DNA from: Apoda limacodes
Taxonomy: Eukaryota; Arthropoda; Insecta; Lepidoptera; Limacodidae
Length of the DNA: 64,000 nucleotides
Assembly: GCA_946406115.1 (NCBI GenBank)
Contig: OX291544.1
Location: 31,079,521-31,143,520 of the forward strand
Direction of reading: 5' to 3'
Shown here: positions 11,575-24,060 of the stretch, piece by piece
Layout: each line of letters starts with the position of its first letter
Numbering within the stretch: position 1 is the first letter of the stretch
The notes under the pieces: generated by a model
What the model was told of the DNA's origin: nothing
The model's database searches: none
Seen by the model: the letters and a program-made list of their open reading frames with translations, nothing else
Translations under genes and position numbers: made by a program

Positions 11575-13530
11575 TTTATTTTTATTTTTTATTATATTTA
11601 TTTATCAGATGAACACAAACAGAAATACAATAATATAGCAACAATATAAAATTAATAATAAAGTAATTTTATCCTTAACTACGTTTTCCACAGATGTATT
11701 TAAATAATGATGTTGGTGCATTAAGCCTTATACATTGTTATCACCTAAATAGATTAAATCAATAGAGAAAAGTAGGAACTGTTAGCACAAAGACTACTAT
11801 TGTATAAAATATACTCCTATATACACATATACATACATACACACATATATACGTATACATTTCCATACATATATATATAAAAAAAATTATAATAAAATAA
11901 TGATAGAGTAAAATGACGCGATTGACATGAAAGTAAGAAAAAAAAATTATAACAACAATACTAATTAATTACTTACTCGTTTCGGTGCTAGAAGCTAAGG
12001 CTACACTTATCTAGCTCTTATATTTATTTCTTGTTAAATTAAATAAGTTTATGTCAGAAAATAAGTTATAATGTCGCTCGCACATTCTCCTTGTGGGCGC
12101 TCGTTCACCAGCATTGGTGCGGACGGGCGCTATGTAAAATAATTTGCGTGATTTGTCGCTTGCTCTGCTTGGGGTCCGTAGCATTATATGTTCAACTAAC
12201 TCAGGGCAGTCTATAAAGTTATTAATGATTTTAAACAGATATACAGATTTTAATAGTAGACGTCTTTTACTTAGAGATAACATGTGGAACTTAGACAATA
12301 ATGTTTCGTAATTATGACCAGTATAGATAAATCTGTAGGAAACTAATTTAAGCATTTTCTCTTTCTATCAAGTTATTGTATATATTGTAACGGGGCTCCC
12401 ATATTATCACAACGTACTCTAAAATTGGCTTAATAAGAGTTGTATAAAGGTACAGATAGGTTTAAATGTTTTTAAACATAAATGAATTACGCGCAACAAA
12501 CCCCAACATTTGGTATGCTTTGTTTGTAATACTGAGTATGTGCTTGTCGATTGTTAATTTTATATCGAGTATGACCCCCAGGTCTTTTATATTTTCAAAT
12601 TTTTCTAGAGGCATATTATTTAATTTATATATAAATTTTATTGGTTTAATTTTTTTAGTAAAAGTGATAGTTTTGCATTTTGAAAAGCTGATATATATTT
12701 TATTTAGTAAGCAATAGCTAGCGAGAGAGTTTAAGCCAGTTTGAAGTAGTAGACAGTCTTCGATGCTACGAATGGTTCGATATAGTTTTAAGTCATCTGC
12801 ATAAAGTAGAAAATGTGAGTGTTTTATATGTTTTGCGATATCATTGATATACAAAACAAATAAGAAAGTTCCCAAAATAGAGCCATGCGAAATACCAGAT
12901 GTGACTGTAAAAGGTTTTGACTCATAACCATTCATTACATTTTTTTGCTGTCTGCTAGAAATATATGACAAAACCACCTTAAGAGAGACCCCTTAATACT
13001 GTTTTAAGCTAGTTTGAGTTAAATGTCATGATCGATTTTATCAAACGCCTTCTCAAAATCAGTATAGATGGCGTCTGTTTGCTCCCCAGCATCTATTGCT
13101 TTATATAAATTTGTTACAATGATGGTTAAATTACCGACTGTTGAGCGGTGTCTTACGAAACCATGTTGGTTCGGTATCACTTGATCTTTCAAAATTGGAT
13201 AGAGTTGTTGATGTATCAACTTCTCAAATAGTTTAGAAAAAGTTGATAAAGTAGAGATGTTGTGTTTGCTGCCGTTTTTGTGAACTGGGACTAAGTTAGC
13301 TTCTTTCCACTTTGACGGGAATTTTTTGAATAAAATTTGATAGAGTCTACAGTGTTTTTAATGAAATATGGATGGATACCATCCGGTCCCGCCCCCTTTG
13401 TAATATCGAGAGAGTTTAATTCTTTTGTAACTTGATCCAGGGATATATAAATGTTCGCACGAATTTCCACCAAATGATCCGTGATTTAGATACCAAACAT
13501 TAAGTTTAGAAGTAAGAGACGAATTTAAAC
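11575..13530 (-). mobile_element. Decayed Jockey/CR1-type non-LTR retrotransposon, reverse
   Basis: Minus-strand ORF pieces, in order from high to low coordinate, form an RT: LDITKGAGPDGIHPYFIKN (fingers), a GFVRHRSTVGN segment, IYTDFEKAFDKIDHDI (first catalytic Asp region), SGISHGSILGTFLFVLYIND, then LLYADDLKLY with the catalytic YADD intact (12,780-12,830), and a C-terminal region with YRFIYTGHNYETLL (12,011-12,355). Frameshifts break it into at least four frames, and the PxGxxP-type motif is changed to SHGS. The low-coordinate end at about 11,575-11,600 reads, on the minus strand, GATAAATAAATATAATAAAA, a plausible 3' tail. Clade is inferred. Confidence 0.75.
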
Positions 13531-13534
13531 GATT

Positions 13535-13990
13535 TTATTTATTTTAATCCTTTATTATACAAAAAAAAACATTAGACAGAAAAATAGTACAAAGGGCGTA
13601 CGTATGTCGAGATTTTTCCCGCAAATCCAGAGAAAGAATAAATTTACAAAAAAATTGATTATTGGTGGGATTGGTATAGAGACGAAATTAGTCATGTATC
13701 TACAGCCAATAATGATACATTTAGATTTTGAGTGATTGACAAGCAGACCAAATGAGTAAGCCCGATTAAATATGTTTTGCATATCATTATTTATATAATA
13801 TTTATACCATTAGAGATGTCAGAGACGTGACAGTGTCGGTAAAGCTGCAAATCATCAGCATAAAGATAAAAGAGTGAAGAAATAACAGAAGAAATGAAAT
13901 TAATAAAAATAGAAAATAGAAGAGGAGAAAGAACACCACCTTGAGGTACGCCAGCTGATAAGTTACACTAATCTGAAAATAATAATAACA
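13535..13990 (-). mobile_element. Second Jockey/CR1-type fragment with internal deletion, reverse
   Basis: The minus strand from about 13,990 downward encodes LSAGVPQGGVLSPLLF, SIFINFIS and FYLYADDLQLYRH, so both the PQG and YADD boxes survive. NIFNRAYSFGLLVNHSKSKC follows. Soon after, the frame jumps to a 3' end that reads AATAAAGGATTAAAATAAAT on the minus strand at about 13,540. Most of the region after the palm is therefore deleted, yet the 3' terminus is kept. Confidence 0.65.
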
Positions 13991-14027
13991 TTGCTTTGTA
14001 CAAGTATTGCTAAACAAAAAATAGTGG

Positions 14028-14463
14028 GACTAAGCAGATTTCCCTGTTGACATACTACGCACGAGGTAATTTTATCATCAAAGTTAACGAATTTAGATAG
14101 AGTGACGTAACTTTGACATAAATACTCAAATAGTTCAGGTACAACGTTTTTTATTTCAGCTAAAAAGGCGATCCTAAAGACCGAATTAAAAACATTCATG
14201 TTTCCTTCAGAAATTTTATTTTCGACTGATTTAACGAGAGAATAGTAAGAGTAGGAATTGCATGAATCTACACTTGGGACTGAAAAAATTAATAAAATCT
14301 GTTTGATTCTGGCGGTTAAAAATTGATTTTTACATTTGTTTTTTAAATGTAGAGCGGAATAACCAAACGTGATAGGGTTTCCCAAGAATGACAAGAATTT
14401 ATTTTGACTACATTTGCCACACACTGCCAAAGATTGCGCTAATGACGCACGCGCCCTTTTCAA
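14028..14463 (-). pseudogene. Third RT lineage fragment, reverse
   Basis: A 166-codon minus ORF starting at 14,463 contains FNSVFRIAFLAEIKNVVPEL, LFEYLCQSYVTLSKF and VCQQGNLLSP. I read these as an RT palm segment with a CQQGxxL box, unlike the PQG box of the neighbours. It therefore belongs to a different non-LTR clade, which I cannot name. The ORF overlaps the end of the neighbouring fragment because the junction is fused in frame. Confidence 0.5.
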
Positions 14464-14977
14464 TATTCTATTTATGAGACTGGTTCGATTTTAAAGACGC
14501 CCAAGATATTTACAACTTACAACAAACGGAGTACTGATAGAGGTCCTTCTTGTAAAATCAGATAAAGGCGATTTGACAAAAGCTCAGGAATCTGAGATGA
14601 TGTAGCATTGTGTGTAGCACCATGTTTACGGCTGGTGTGTATAGCTAATCCTCAAGAACCTTTGTAAACCTTCCGATCGTTACAAATATAACACTCTAGC
14701 AGTACTGGTGAAACTGTAGAATTAGACATAAATCTCTTTTCTACGAAAAACAGTATCCAAATAAAAACCTACGTATAAAATAAAAAACGATCTGACAGAA
14801 ACTTACATCAAAACATCCCATAAAACTAAAAATTGACATTTAAATTATAAAATTATTTTCGTGGACCAATGATATTAATTTGTATATGTAATAAAGAAAA
14901 TGCAAAATAAATTTGAATTTGTAAAGTTAACAAAATAAAATGACAAGACGGAAAGTTTTTTTCTTTTTTTATACCTT
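14464..14977. other. Unassigned AT-rich spacer
   Basis: No recognisable gene between the RT fragments and the 3' end of the long family A copy. Confidence 0.3.
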
Positions 14978-15019
14978 TAAGGTGGCAAACAAGCCTACGG
15001 TCCGCCTGATGGTAAGCGG

Positions 15020-15526
15020 TCACCGTAGCCTATGGACGTTTGCAACACCAAGGGCATCACTCGCGCGTTGCCGACCCTTCAGAAATCTAATAACTTCTTT
15101 TTTGAAGAACCCCATACTGTAGTCCTTAGAGAAAACCTTGGCACGGAGCTCATTCCACAACCTAAGCGTTCGCGGGAGAAAGTTTCTCTGAATCCGCACT
15201 GTACGCGACCATTTCGGTTCTAAAGTGTAAGAATGAATTCCCTGCCTATGGCGAGCGGTGCGATGGTCGAAAGTAGCCGTGGGCATATTGTTGAACAATT
15301 CCTCAGAACACAACCCATTGTACAAGCGGTAGAACACACACAGGGAGGCAAAGTCTCTCCTCAGACTTAGGGGCTTGATACCGCAAGTGAGTTTGGGATC
15401 GTCGACAATTCTCACAGCCCGTCGTTGAACCGAGTCAAAAGGGCCAAGCTGGTATCCGGGTGCACCCGCCCAGAGATGGCAGCAGTACTCCATATGGGGC
15501 CGGACTTGCGACTTGTAAAGCAGCAA
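15020..15526 (-). pseudogene. Family A ORF2 C-terminal domain
   Basis: A 168-codon open frame: [90 protein letters not shown] and a final ANVHRLR. This is the standard C-terminal region of this retrotransposon group. All the short 3' copies elsewhere in the window derive from this segment. Confidence 0.85.
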
Positions 15527-15544
15527 CCTTTGCCCCGACGTGAA

Positions 15545-16345
15545 TTACTGCTTCGCTCTGTTGAATACACCAAGTTTTTTGGACGCCAGCTTTACCTTGT
15601 CTAGCAAGTGATCTCGGAACTGAACATCGCTGGAGATGTGAACACCAAGGATCCCAATACTCTTGGAGATGAAGAGGGGAGTGTTCTGGAATTGTGGGAC
15701 TACAGTGAATGGGGTTTTCTTAGCGGTGAACGCACAGACTTGTGTCTTTGAAGGGTTGAATCGGACCAAGTTTTCCCGTCCCCAGTCAGAGAACTTGGAC
15801 AGACCGATCTCGATTTGAGACACAAGTCCTTCACGTTTTCCCTCCACAACAGAACGAGGGATGCTTGTACGTCCCGTGTAATAAGCGTCTCCAGTACTGT
15901 CATCTGCATAGCAATGTATGTTGTTGATCTCCAACATATCATTGATGTGCAGTAGAAACAGCGTAGGAGACAGCACAGAGCCTTACGGGCTCAGATCAGC
16001 CATCAGAGCAACTACCATCAACTACGGCTAATATGCGTTTAATTTGCGTTTTACCTCAGAAATATTCGGATCCTTATTATTACGAGCCGTGGTCCAAGTC
16101 TCATACGCAGTTTGCTTAAGAATTTTAGCTTCTCTGCAAAACCTTTTAAACCACGGTCGTTTTTTGACCGTTATTGTCTCAGTGACTGCGGCTGCGCAGA
16201 AGTCAGGATCATCTGAGCTAAAGCAGAGCTGCCTCAACGGGCACGATGCATAAAATTCTCGCAATCCGTCCCAGTCTGCCGACTTATAATGCCACACACG
16301 ACGCCAATTAGTAGGCCCAGAAGGATCAGGTTGTGTCCATGACAT
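15545..16345 (-). pseudogene. Family A ORF2 middle: linker joined to RT palm by deletion
   Basis: Minus-strand residues NWRRVWHYKSADWDGLREFY to VKRKLNAY (16,345-16,028) form the region after the endonuclease. The frame then jumps to LMVVALMADLSP, a TAA where family members have the Q of PQG, and GSVLSPTLFLLHIND followed by NNIHCYADDS. Compared with the forward fragment at 11,340, the RT fingers and first catalytic region are missing. The palm YADD box is intact, but the protein could not work. Confidence 0.75.
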
Positions 16346-16402
16346 TTGAGTCCGAACGAGACAGTGGTCCGAGGAGCCAAGAGGCGCATCCTCTGAGACG
16401 GA

Positions 16403-17066
16403 CTATCTGTCCGGACGTGTAGTCAGCAAAAGGTCCAGTAAGGAGCTCCTATGGTCCTCTATATCTGGTATTCTCGTTGAAGAAAGTACCAGCTGAGAGA
16501 ATCCATAGGTCAGAGCAAATTCATGAGCAGATATCCCTGCATAGTTATTGGTTCGAGAACTGAGCCACTCACGATGGTGGGTGTTAAAGTCTCCCAAAAT
16601 AACTGGTTCTGCTGTGGGATATTGCTCTAGATCTTTGTCAGTCGTCAAACTCAGGTGCGTGGAGAGTCGAGATACGTCCGTGTCACCGCTATGAGACCTG
16701 TATAGGCACGCATAGATACGAGTGTGGCCGCCGTGATCTACGCGCACCCACAATATTGACAGATCCCTGTCTTCAAGGCTATGAAGTCGGCGACAGCAGA
16801 TATTCTCCCGGACGAACATAGATACACCGGCACGACTCATAAAATTGTGCTCGAGTTTGTAGCCAGGATAATGAAGGTATGATGTGTCCGGGCCGAGCAG
16901 GATATCTGCGTCTCCGTTGAAAGAGGATGGTCGGCTGCGCAGTCTCGAGGTGATGGTAGACTGCATTAAAATTTGCGTGAATACCCCTGATATTGCAAAA
17001 ACCCACATTGTATGTGGATGGAGTGGCCGCTGTAAAAACTCTTTTCCTTTTTCTATTTCTGGCCAT
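16403..17066 (-). pseudogene. Family A ORF2 N-terminus: apurinic-type endonuclease domain
   Basis: The frame starts at 17,066 with MARNRKRKRVF, then NVGFCNIRGIHANF, the N-terminal EEP-endonuclease motif. A frameshift near 16,930 moves it into the frame carrying GYKLEHNFMSRAGVSMFVRE, ILWVRVDHGG and the catalytic-type VILGDFNTHHREWL. A TAG near 16,400 precedes LGSSDHCLVRTQ, which holds the SDH motif. All the signature motifs of a non-LTR endonuclease are thus present but interrupted. The enzyme would nick the target to prime reverse transcription. Confidence 0.8.
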
Positions 17067-17650
17067 TTTATATAAAGTTACTTAGACTAGGGATGAGGAT
17101 TCACTGCACAGACAGCTTAGAAGACAAAAAGGTGCTGTACTAAGACTGTCGAAGCTCAACACAGATAATACGGTTGCTGGCACGGCGGGCGGAAGGGCCC
17201 CTGATCCCTTTCTGTTGTAGTAGCCGGGTCCACTCCGGTCTCCTTCTCCGGCACGACTACCACTTCAGAGACTTTACACAGGCTGGCGGATCAGCTTCCC
17301 AGGGCGGAGATTAAGTGATCCCTGGGTTCGGGAACCCGTTCAACCTGCGGGCGGCCAGCGGTCAGCCGTTTCATCAGGTCTCCTTGACCGCCGAACCTGC
17401 ACGCCGCGTCTACGCCGAGCAATGACAGCGATAAGCACCGCCGGCCCTCTGCTGCCTGCGCAGCGAATCCTCAAAAAGAGCTCTGGCAACCTTACTCACC
17501 GCCAGGAACACAGCACTACTCAATGTTAGTGTTATTGTGGCCGCGGTTTTCTGTAAGGTGGAGGTACTTCCCCAGTTCGGGCCGCTCATTCGAGGAAGTA
17601 CTCGCTATGCCCCGCTTTATTTGTTGGGGCAGCTTATTCGAGCGAGTACT

Positions 17651-19674
17651 TGAAGTGCCCTTCCTCTCTTTAAAAGTAAACAAAAATTACGTAAACACTG
17701 TGATTCGGATTGGCTGAAGTAATGACAGTAAATGCTGCAGCAGGGGAGGTTGTGTCTCAGGACTGGTTTCAATCGCTACTGCACGTTGCCTAGCAACGTG
17801 TCCTCTGTTATCAAGTTTGGTTTTTCGAAAGAAAATTCCAATTTTTATCCAAGAGACACAGGAACTTTACATAAATGCACCATCAAGCTCGTAAAAATTA
17901 TTGTCTTCATTATTTCATTTGTGTATAATATTATTTTATATATATTTATTTTTTACCCAAACATAACTTGGTGCAGAAAAGAAAATATTTACCTATTAAA
18001 AATTTAGGAACAAACATCAATATGCTTAAAAATATGTATGATTCTAAATGATATTCCTTGAAATTGTTATGTTGAAAAACAATGTGAACACAAAAATATT
18101 AATAAAAGAGATATGTATGTTGAATGACATTATGAATATGAGTAATCCTGGATTACGATCGTTATGAACCAAAATAATTATAAATTATGATCATTATGAT
18201 GACAAATTGAAGGAGATACATTTTCGGACTTCCAATAGTCGAATTTGCAATTTTATATGAACTTTGACGTCACCAGTATATACAAAAAAAAAAACAAGCA
18301 TGGTGAGTTTGTCTTAATTATATTGGCATTTAACTTTTAGCAATTAGTTTTATGCAACTAAAAACCTAAAATCTATAAAATTTCCGATAAACCTATCAAA
18401 AAATACTATTTGTATATTATACTATTTTTCAGTAAGGGCTGATTTGATGAAAAACAAAAGAATAGATTAACAATATCTAAAAGCTCCCTTGGGGTATGTC
18501 AAAGTGAAAGCTTTTAAATTGCTTTTAAACGTTTTAAGAAAATTTGATACATTTTTAAATTACTCCAGGGGCTTCAATATAGATCGATAACATAGCTAAA
18601 AGAATCCATTAAATCACAAATTCAGAGACACACTAATTTTTGTCAGCAGAAATAAAAGCTTGTTTTTTAAGGTTTTGTACCCAAAAACTATTAACGGAAC
18701 GCTGTCAGTCTATATGTGAACCAAGATAGGCAGGAGGCTGAAATTCGCAAAAATAATAAATAAAACGAAAATGACGCACATTAAAATAGTGTCACAAAAC
18801 ATAAATTTACAATATTTTTTGTTTTTGCTCTTCCGTAAAAATTATAATTCAAGCATTTTTAATGTCGTAAGTTATCAGCAGACACTAACATAAAAGAAAA
18901 AATAATAACTAAACGAGCAAGTTAGAGTCAGTCTCACGGTAAAATTTAAAATAAAAAACTTCTAATATTGATATTGTATTTTTCGTAATTTAGTTATTGT
19001 TTATGTATTTAGTTACATAGTATAGCTGCAACTACATGGCGCTAGAAAATAAAAGTACCTACGTATTTGATACATGATATTTTTTATTAATTGTATAATG
19101 CAAAGGCATGGCTGATCGTAGATGATGTAGTACTACGTTCATCCAACTCGCAATTCGAAGGCATGCCTGATTGTAAGTGGTGCAATGCTACTTATCTGCC
19201 GCTTGTTCTCCTGATAGCAGTCGGTAATTTGTATGGTCATAGTGAACCACAAAGGTTATTATTTTAGGGCTCATCAACATGCTGATATTATAGTACATTA
19301 CTGTAGAGGCCGTGAAAGTAAGCATTTGCTACATGATTAGAGTTTGAAGAACGAACGAACCATAACGTGAATACGTATACCAATCTAGCAATAGTCTGAC
19401 GACTTAGACTTGTTAAGTGCTTTACTTAAAATACAAGATATCCCGCTTTCATTTTTTTTTTATTTTAGCTACGCCGTCGCAAATAGCAACTGTGACGGCC
19501 CGGTCGTTCATCACCATAGAGAAGAATATACTGAAATAGAGTGCCCACATGAAAAAAGTTTGTGGCAATACTTTTTCAGTGCCATCTATTATTATATACA
19601 TACATTTGAACCTATCTCTGATTGTAAAATTTTTCTGAAAACTAAAGCAGTGGGTAATCCCGGCTAAGGTCGAG
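17651..19674. other. Gene-poor AT-rich region
   Basis: A 91-codon ORF at 17,732-18,007 ends in a hydrophobic stretch (IIVFIISFVYNIILYIFIFY) but is probably chance in AT-rich DNA. ORFs at 19,410-19,721 on both strands have no recognisable family. Confidence 0.35.
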
Positions 19675-20460
19675 ACCTGATATTGCCAATCCTTGATAAT
19701 ATTTTGCCTCATATTACCCAAATTATTAACTTTTCTTTATACACTGGTTGCTTTCCAACTTCATAGAAAATGGCACACATAATACCCATCCCAAAAAAAC
19801 TGACCCTACTGACTACGCACATTATAGACCTATATCAATTTTGCCCTTTTTGTCCAAAGATTTAGAACGAGTTCCCTCCTTATCACCAGTTCTCAATTTT
19901 CATAAATCGCAACAATCTTTTAAATAGATTCCAGTCTGGATTTCATCCAGCACATAGTACATCCACGGCCCTAATTAATATGACTGATGACATTCAACGA
20001 GCCCTGGACGACCGAAAACTGACACTACTTGTTCTTTTAGATTTCAGTAATGCATTCAATTGCGTCAACCATGATATTCTCATGTCTATCATTCGCTCCC
20101 TAAATGTATCACAATCAGCGGCACAATAGTTCCAATTGTATCTTCAGGGGCGTCAACAAAGTGTACGAATAGACGAGTTTAACTCTGATTGGTGCAATGT
20201 TGATTCTGGCGTACCTCAAGGCGGCGTGCTATATCCTTTATTATTCTCAGTGTTTATAAACACTTCCGATTTATTTACTATCTTTTATCACTAAATCTAT
20301 TATCATTATTGAAGCTACTTCGATCTATTACAACAAACACTGCACAACCCCTTATTTATATCTACATTACCAACGGTTAACTAGTAGGAAATGCCTGAAG
20401 GCATTAAGTTCGCCTATGTACAAAATTAGTGCAATAAAGAATTTTATTAGTATCATTATT
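19675..20460 (+). pseudogene. Decayed Jockey/CR1-type RT with 3' end, forward
   Basis: Plus-strand pieces encode LTDYAHYRPISILP, a GFHPAHST-type segment, LLVLLDFSNAFNCVNHDILM (first catalytic Asp retained as FSNAF) and VDSGVPQGGVLYPLLF. The coding part ends soon after at about 20,270. A short 3' sequence follows, with AGGCATTAAGTTCGCC and GTGCAATAAAGAATTTTAT, then (ATT)n. The palm YADD region is deleted. This is a further, distinct non-LTR copy. Confidence 0.7.
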
Positions 20461-20507
20461 ATTATTATTATTATTATTCAAGGTGTAGTTATCGCTTCAA
20501 CGAAAAA

Positions 20508-20760
20508 ATTTAATTATATAATGATATATTATATTAAATTATAAATAATAAAAAACATAATTATTTGCAATATTTCGAATATATTATATCGTCTTCAGTC
20601 AAAATAGTAACACATGGTAAATAAATCATATATAGTTAATAAATTTATTTACCATGTGTTACTATTTTGACTGAAGACGATATAATATATCGAAATATTT
20701 CAAATAATTATGTTTTTTATTATTTATAATTTAATATAATATATCATTATATAATTAAAT
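20508..20760. repeat. Foldback: 119-bp inverted arms around a 16-bp loop
   Basis: The left arm (20,508-20,626) and right arm (20,643-20,760) are near-perfect inverted repeats with only a few mismatches and one indel. The arms contain CGTCTTCAGTC and GTAACACATGG. The transcript would form a long hairpin. It lies right after the ATT-rich tail of the RT relic. No coding content; could be a foldback transposon or an inverted duplication. Confidence 0.9.
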
Positions 20761-22769
20761 GTTATTACTATTATTATTATTCTTACCCCTAAAACGATTG
20801 CAAGGTTTAAACGTGGCCCTAGATACCCACCATTTACTTTTATCTAAAATATTATAATAGTATTCAAAACTATTTCATAGACTTTCTTTATTTATAAAAT
20901 AAATAATTAACCCTAAACAAATCGTTTATGAAATAGTTTACTTTAGATGGTAAGTAAATGTAAGCAACAATTTTCGATATTGAGTAATTAATAAACATTC
21001 CTATTGCTTCTAACATTACATCTGCAAATATCACACAATATATTTATTATTAAAGTAGCAATCGAAATATCTTAAAAAGTTGGAGACATTTTTTTACGCA
21101 CAAGAGAACCAGAGATCGTAGGAAAAACGCTCTAGGAGATTCTAACTTCGCATTATAGCGGAGATATAATTACAAAACTAAATTTGTATAGGCATTATCT
21201 AATAAGTAAAGGAAAATAGCAAATATTACAAAAATACAACACTGTTTTCGTTTTTTTGTGTTACCAGTCCTTTACGTTGCTAATCGATTGCCGAAAATAA
21301 TCGATACAAAAAACACTTAAATATCGTCTTTACACATAATTCTTATTGTAAGACTTGTACGGATCTTTGAGTAATTAAAAATGTATTGTGTAGCGTAGCT
21401 CATAATAACATTTAAAAATTGAAAATAAAATTTGTTAAACTTCAGTTTATGCAATTATTGTCATTCATATTTATGTTGTAGATGCAAATGCAACTTTTTG
21501 AGAACATTAAAACTTATTATAATGAAATTTCCAACTACACGCGAGTAACATGTCGTAGGGAACAGCTACTCATTATTTTAATAAAATTATTTAAAGGAGC
21601 GTTTTGTATACAAGCAGAATGACTCAAATTTAATTTTTTTGTTTTATTGTACAGGTTATTTTTATGCATAATTAATTATCTAAGAAAATTAGCAAATGTG
21701 CATGCAGACTAATTTATGTATGGTAGTAGGTAATATTTGATTATTTGTTTTAAAGCTACCGCTAGTGTTTAATATTTATTATTGGAAAAATGGAAAATGA
21801 GCAGACATTTAAACTAATGAAATTAGATTATTTAACAAATGCTCTAAAATTTAGTTTTTCTGTGTGGAGTGGAATAGTGTACTGAATCCTCTAAGAATTT
21901 GTTTTTCTCACACAAAGCTGACAGCAGAATAGTCAAGATATTTTTTGACAGAATAAAATAAAAAGTTTAGATAAAGTAAGGCTTCGGGCAATAATAATAG
22001 CTTAAAAAGTCATGACCTAAGTCGTAATTAAAACTCATAATTACTACACTGCCTTATAATCAATCGATTAAATTTTTTTTTTCTGGTTACACCCCACCGT
22101 AATGAAATCATCGGAAATTTATCGAGCTAATTTGTAAGGCTAGGGATCATTTAATCCCGACATGTATCGCTATTTAAAGTTAAATAATTAGCTGGGCCCC
22201 GAAAAACAAAAATGATGTCTTTAATACAAAAATGACCCATTATAAAAGATAGTGCGCACATGATCATCACTGGCCAGTTTAATATAATATATTTTTTAAA
22301 TATAATTTAATATAATTAACTGTCTGAAGTTCAGTTTTTTTTTTGTGTTGTATTTGCTAGATTTTTAAAGTGACAGGCGACGTAACGCGTAGAAAAGGTC
22401 CCGATGATCCAGCTGGACACTATACACCTTATTCACTTAACTGATATGTTAATATTTTTTTTGTTTAATTTACTCTTATAATCGTTATATTGTAGTGCGT
22501 ATATTCTTGTAAAAGAATTTGATGTTCTCGCAATTTAGACAAATACTACCTACAATCGGGTAGTAACATATAATAACAATGACATTCTATAATAAACATC
22601 TAGGCCCATACACTATTACCCAGTCCAGTTGTTATTTTTAAAATATAAATATACAAATTTACTACCTACTAAATACTAAATTTAGTATATATGTAGGTAT
22701 ATATTGCATTACGGAACGTCAAAAATCAAAAGTAACCCTCGTTCTTAGGGAATAGGAAATAATTGACAA
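20761..22769. other. Gene-poor AT-rich region
   Basis: No recognised gene or element; simple-sequence runs of ATT and T occur. Confidence 0.35.
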
Positions 22770-22862
22770 TATTTTATAATCTTCGCTCTGCAGACGTATC
22801 GACTTTACCGCCTCCTGGGAATTGGGCAAATAATATTTATTATAGGATTCAATATATACTTT
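22770..22862 (+). repeat. Dispersed repeat, copy 1
   Basis: Shares TTTTATAATC, CGCTCTGCAGACG, TGGGAATTGGGCAAATAA and AGGATTCAATATAT, in the same order and spacing, with 28,306-28,400. Confidence 0.8.
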
Positions 22863-22949
22863 GCTTTAGAAACCGAAGGTCAATATAAATGTGCTGCAAT
22901 AAATAAAGTGTTAGAAATTCGTAACAACTTCTTAATGACTCCCTCGCAG

Positions 22950-23125
22950 CTTAAGTTGGTAGTGTGGCCGGCTGCTATGCTGAGGGTGTGGGTACGATTT
23001 CTGCACTGGTGAAAAAATTATGTGATAAAAATTTGTGTCTGGGTGTATTGATGTATGATATGTATGTATTTGTGACCGTTGTAGTTAGGGACTAGTTGGA
23101 GCTGTGTGATAGGTCCAAAAATGTT
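22950..23125 (+). repeat. tRNA-derived SINE-like element
   Basis: An A-box-like GGTAGTGTGGCCGG near 22,958-22,971 and a B-box-like GGTACGATTTC at 22,991-23,001 have the spacing of a Pol III promoter. The body ATGTGATAAAAATTTGTGTC is shared with the reverse copy at 33,482-33,618. The B box has drifted from GGTTCGANNCC. Confidence 0.65.
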
Positions 23126-24060
23126 ATAATTATCATTATATTTGTATTAAAACTATTTGGTTTAAATAAAAATTAAATGTCTTTGAATACAAAATAATTA
23201 AGTCGTTTGATTGTGTTATTATTATACAAAAACACTTAATTTCGAGGGTAAATCTTGGTTTAAAATTAGTTAACGATTTGGAAAGACTTAATAAACGATG
23301 GCGTTAGTGTATTTTACTAGATAAACTAGACTACGTGATATAGCCAACATTTGAGTATTATGTATTGTATATAGTAGCTGCAACACATATAAATAATTTG
23401 AATTTTAATGTTGTATGAAAACTATAATAAAACATACAATGTTAAAATAAACAAAACGCTAACTTCCCTTTCGATACATTTTCAAACTAAATTACAACCA
23501 TTAATAGATAAGTAACTGTTAAAAGTTTAAAAGTAAATTTTATTCACTGTTTGGTCTCGCATTTGCGATAATTTTACTTATAGGCATAGGGTTGCTACGG
23601 CAAGTCCTTAATATTAGTAAGAAAATAGCTGTAGCTATAGTTCATCCATGTGATATTCGTTTGCAGTTATTCTTCTGGCACCTATATATTTTTCGAAATA
23701 ACAAGTTCCTTCTCATTGCCAAAAATCAGTTTAAGTGTTTGATACGCAGCGACGTTAGGTAACTAATAACAAACAATCAGACAAACAGCCTATACATATT
23801 ATCAGTTTAATAAGTATAACTTCCATACTACTAGTCAAATTATTTTTTCGATTATTTTCACGTCCGGTCCAAGGCTAACATATATAATAACAATTTTGCT
23901 ATACTTCTTTCTTATTTCTCGAACGTAACTATAGATATTGTCTACCATGTTGGAGGGATTTTGTATTGGCCAACAACGAATTTCTCTGGGGTTTCCTCGT
24001 TGGCAAAGTCACAAACTAGCTACGTATTGTATTGAAATGCAAAACAAACAAACAGTTCAC
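23126..24060. other. No recognised gene
   Basis: AT-rich; nothing supportable on either strand. Confidence 0.35.

Larger units (their letters stand above)
14978..17650 (-). mobile_element. Long copy of family A non-LTR retrotransposon, internally deleted, reverse
   Basis: This is the reference copy for the family that recurs in this window. Running from high to low coordinate: a GC-rich 5' region (17,080-17,650) with two near-palindromic GAGTACT-centred subrepeats; an ORF2 start at 17,066; an endonuclease domain; a deletion of the RT fingers; a palm with YADDS; the C-terminal domain; a stop after HRLR; and a 3' end that reads CACCTTAAAGGTATAAAAA on the minus strand. At least one frameshift, two or more nonsense codons and the deletion make it inactive. 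The clade is unassigned; the layout fits the I/Jockey superfamily group. Confidence 0.85.

Noticed and set aside
12466..12717. An 83-codon plus-strand ORF
   Set aside because: It is the antisense of the reverse-transcriptase coding region on the minus strand.
17732..18007. A 91-codon ORF with a hydrophobic C-terminal stretch
   Set aside because: Hydrophobic runs are common in translated A/T-rich sequence; no other coding sign.
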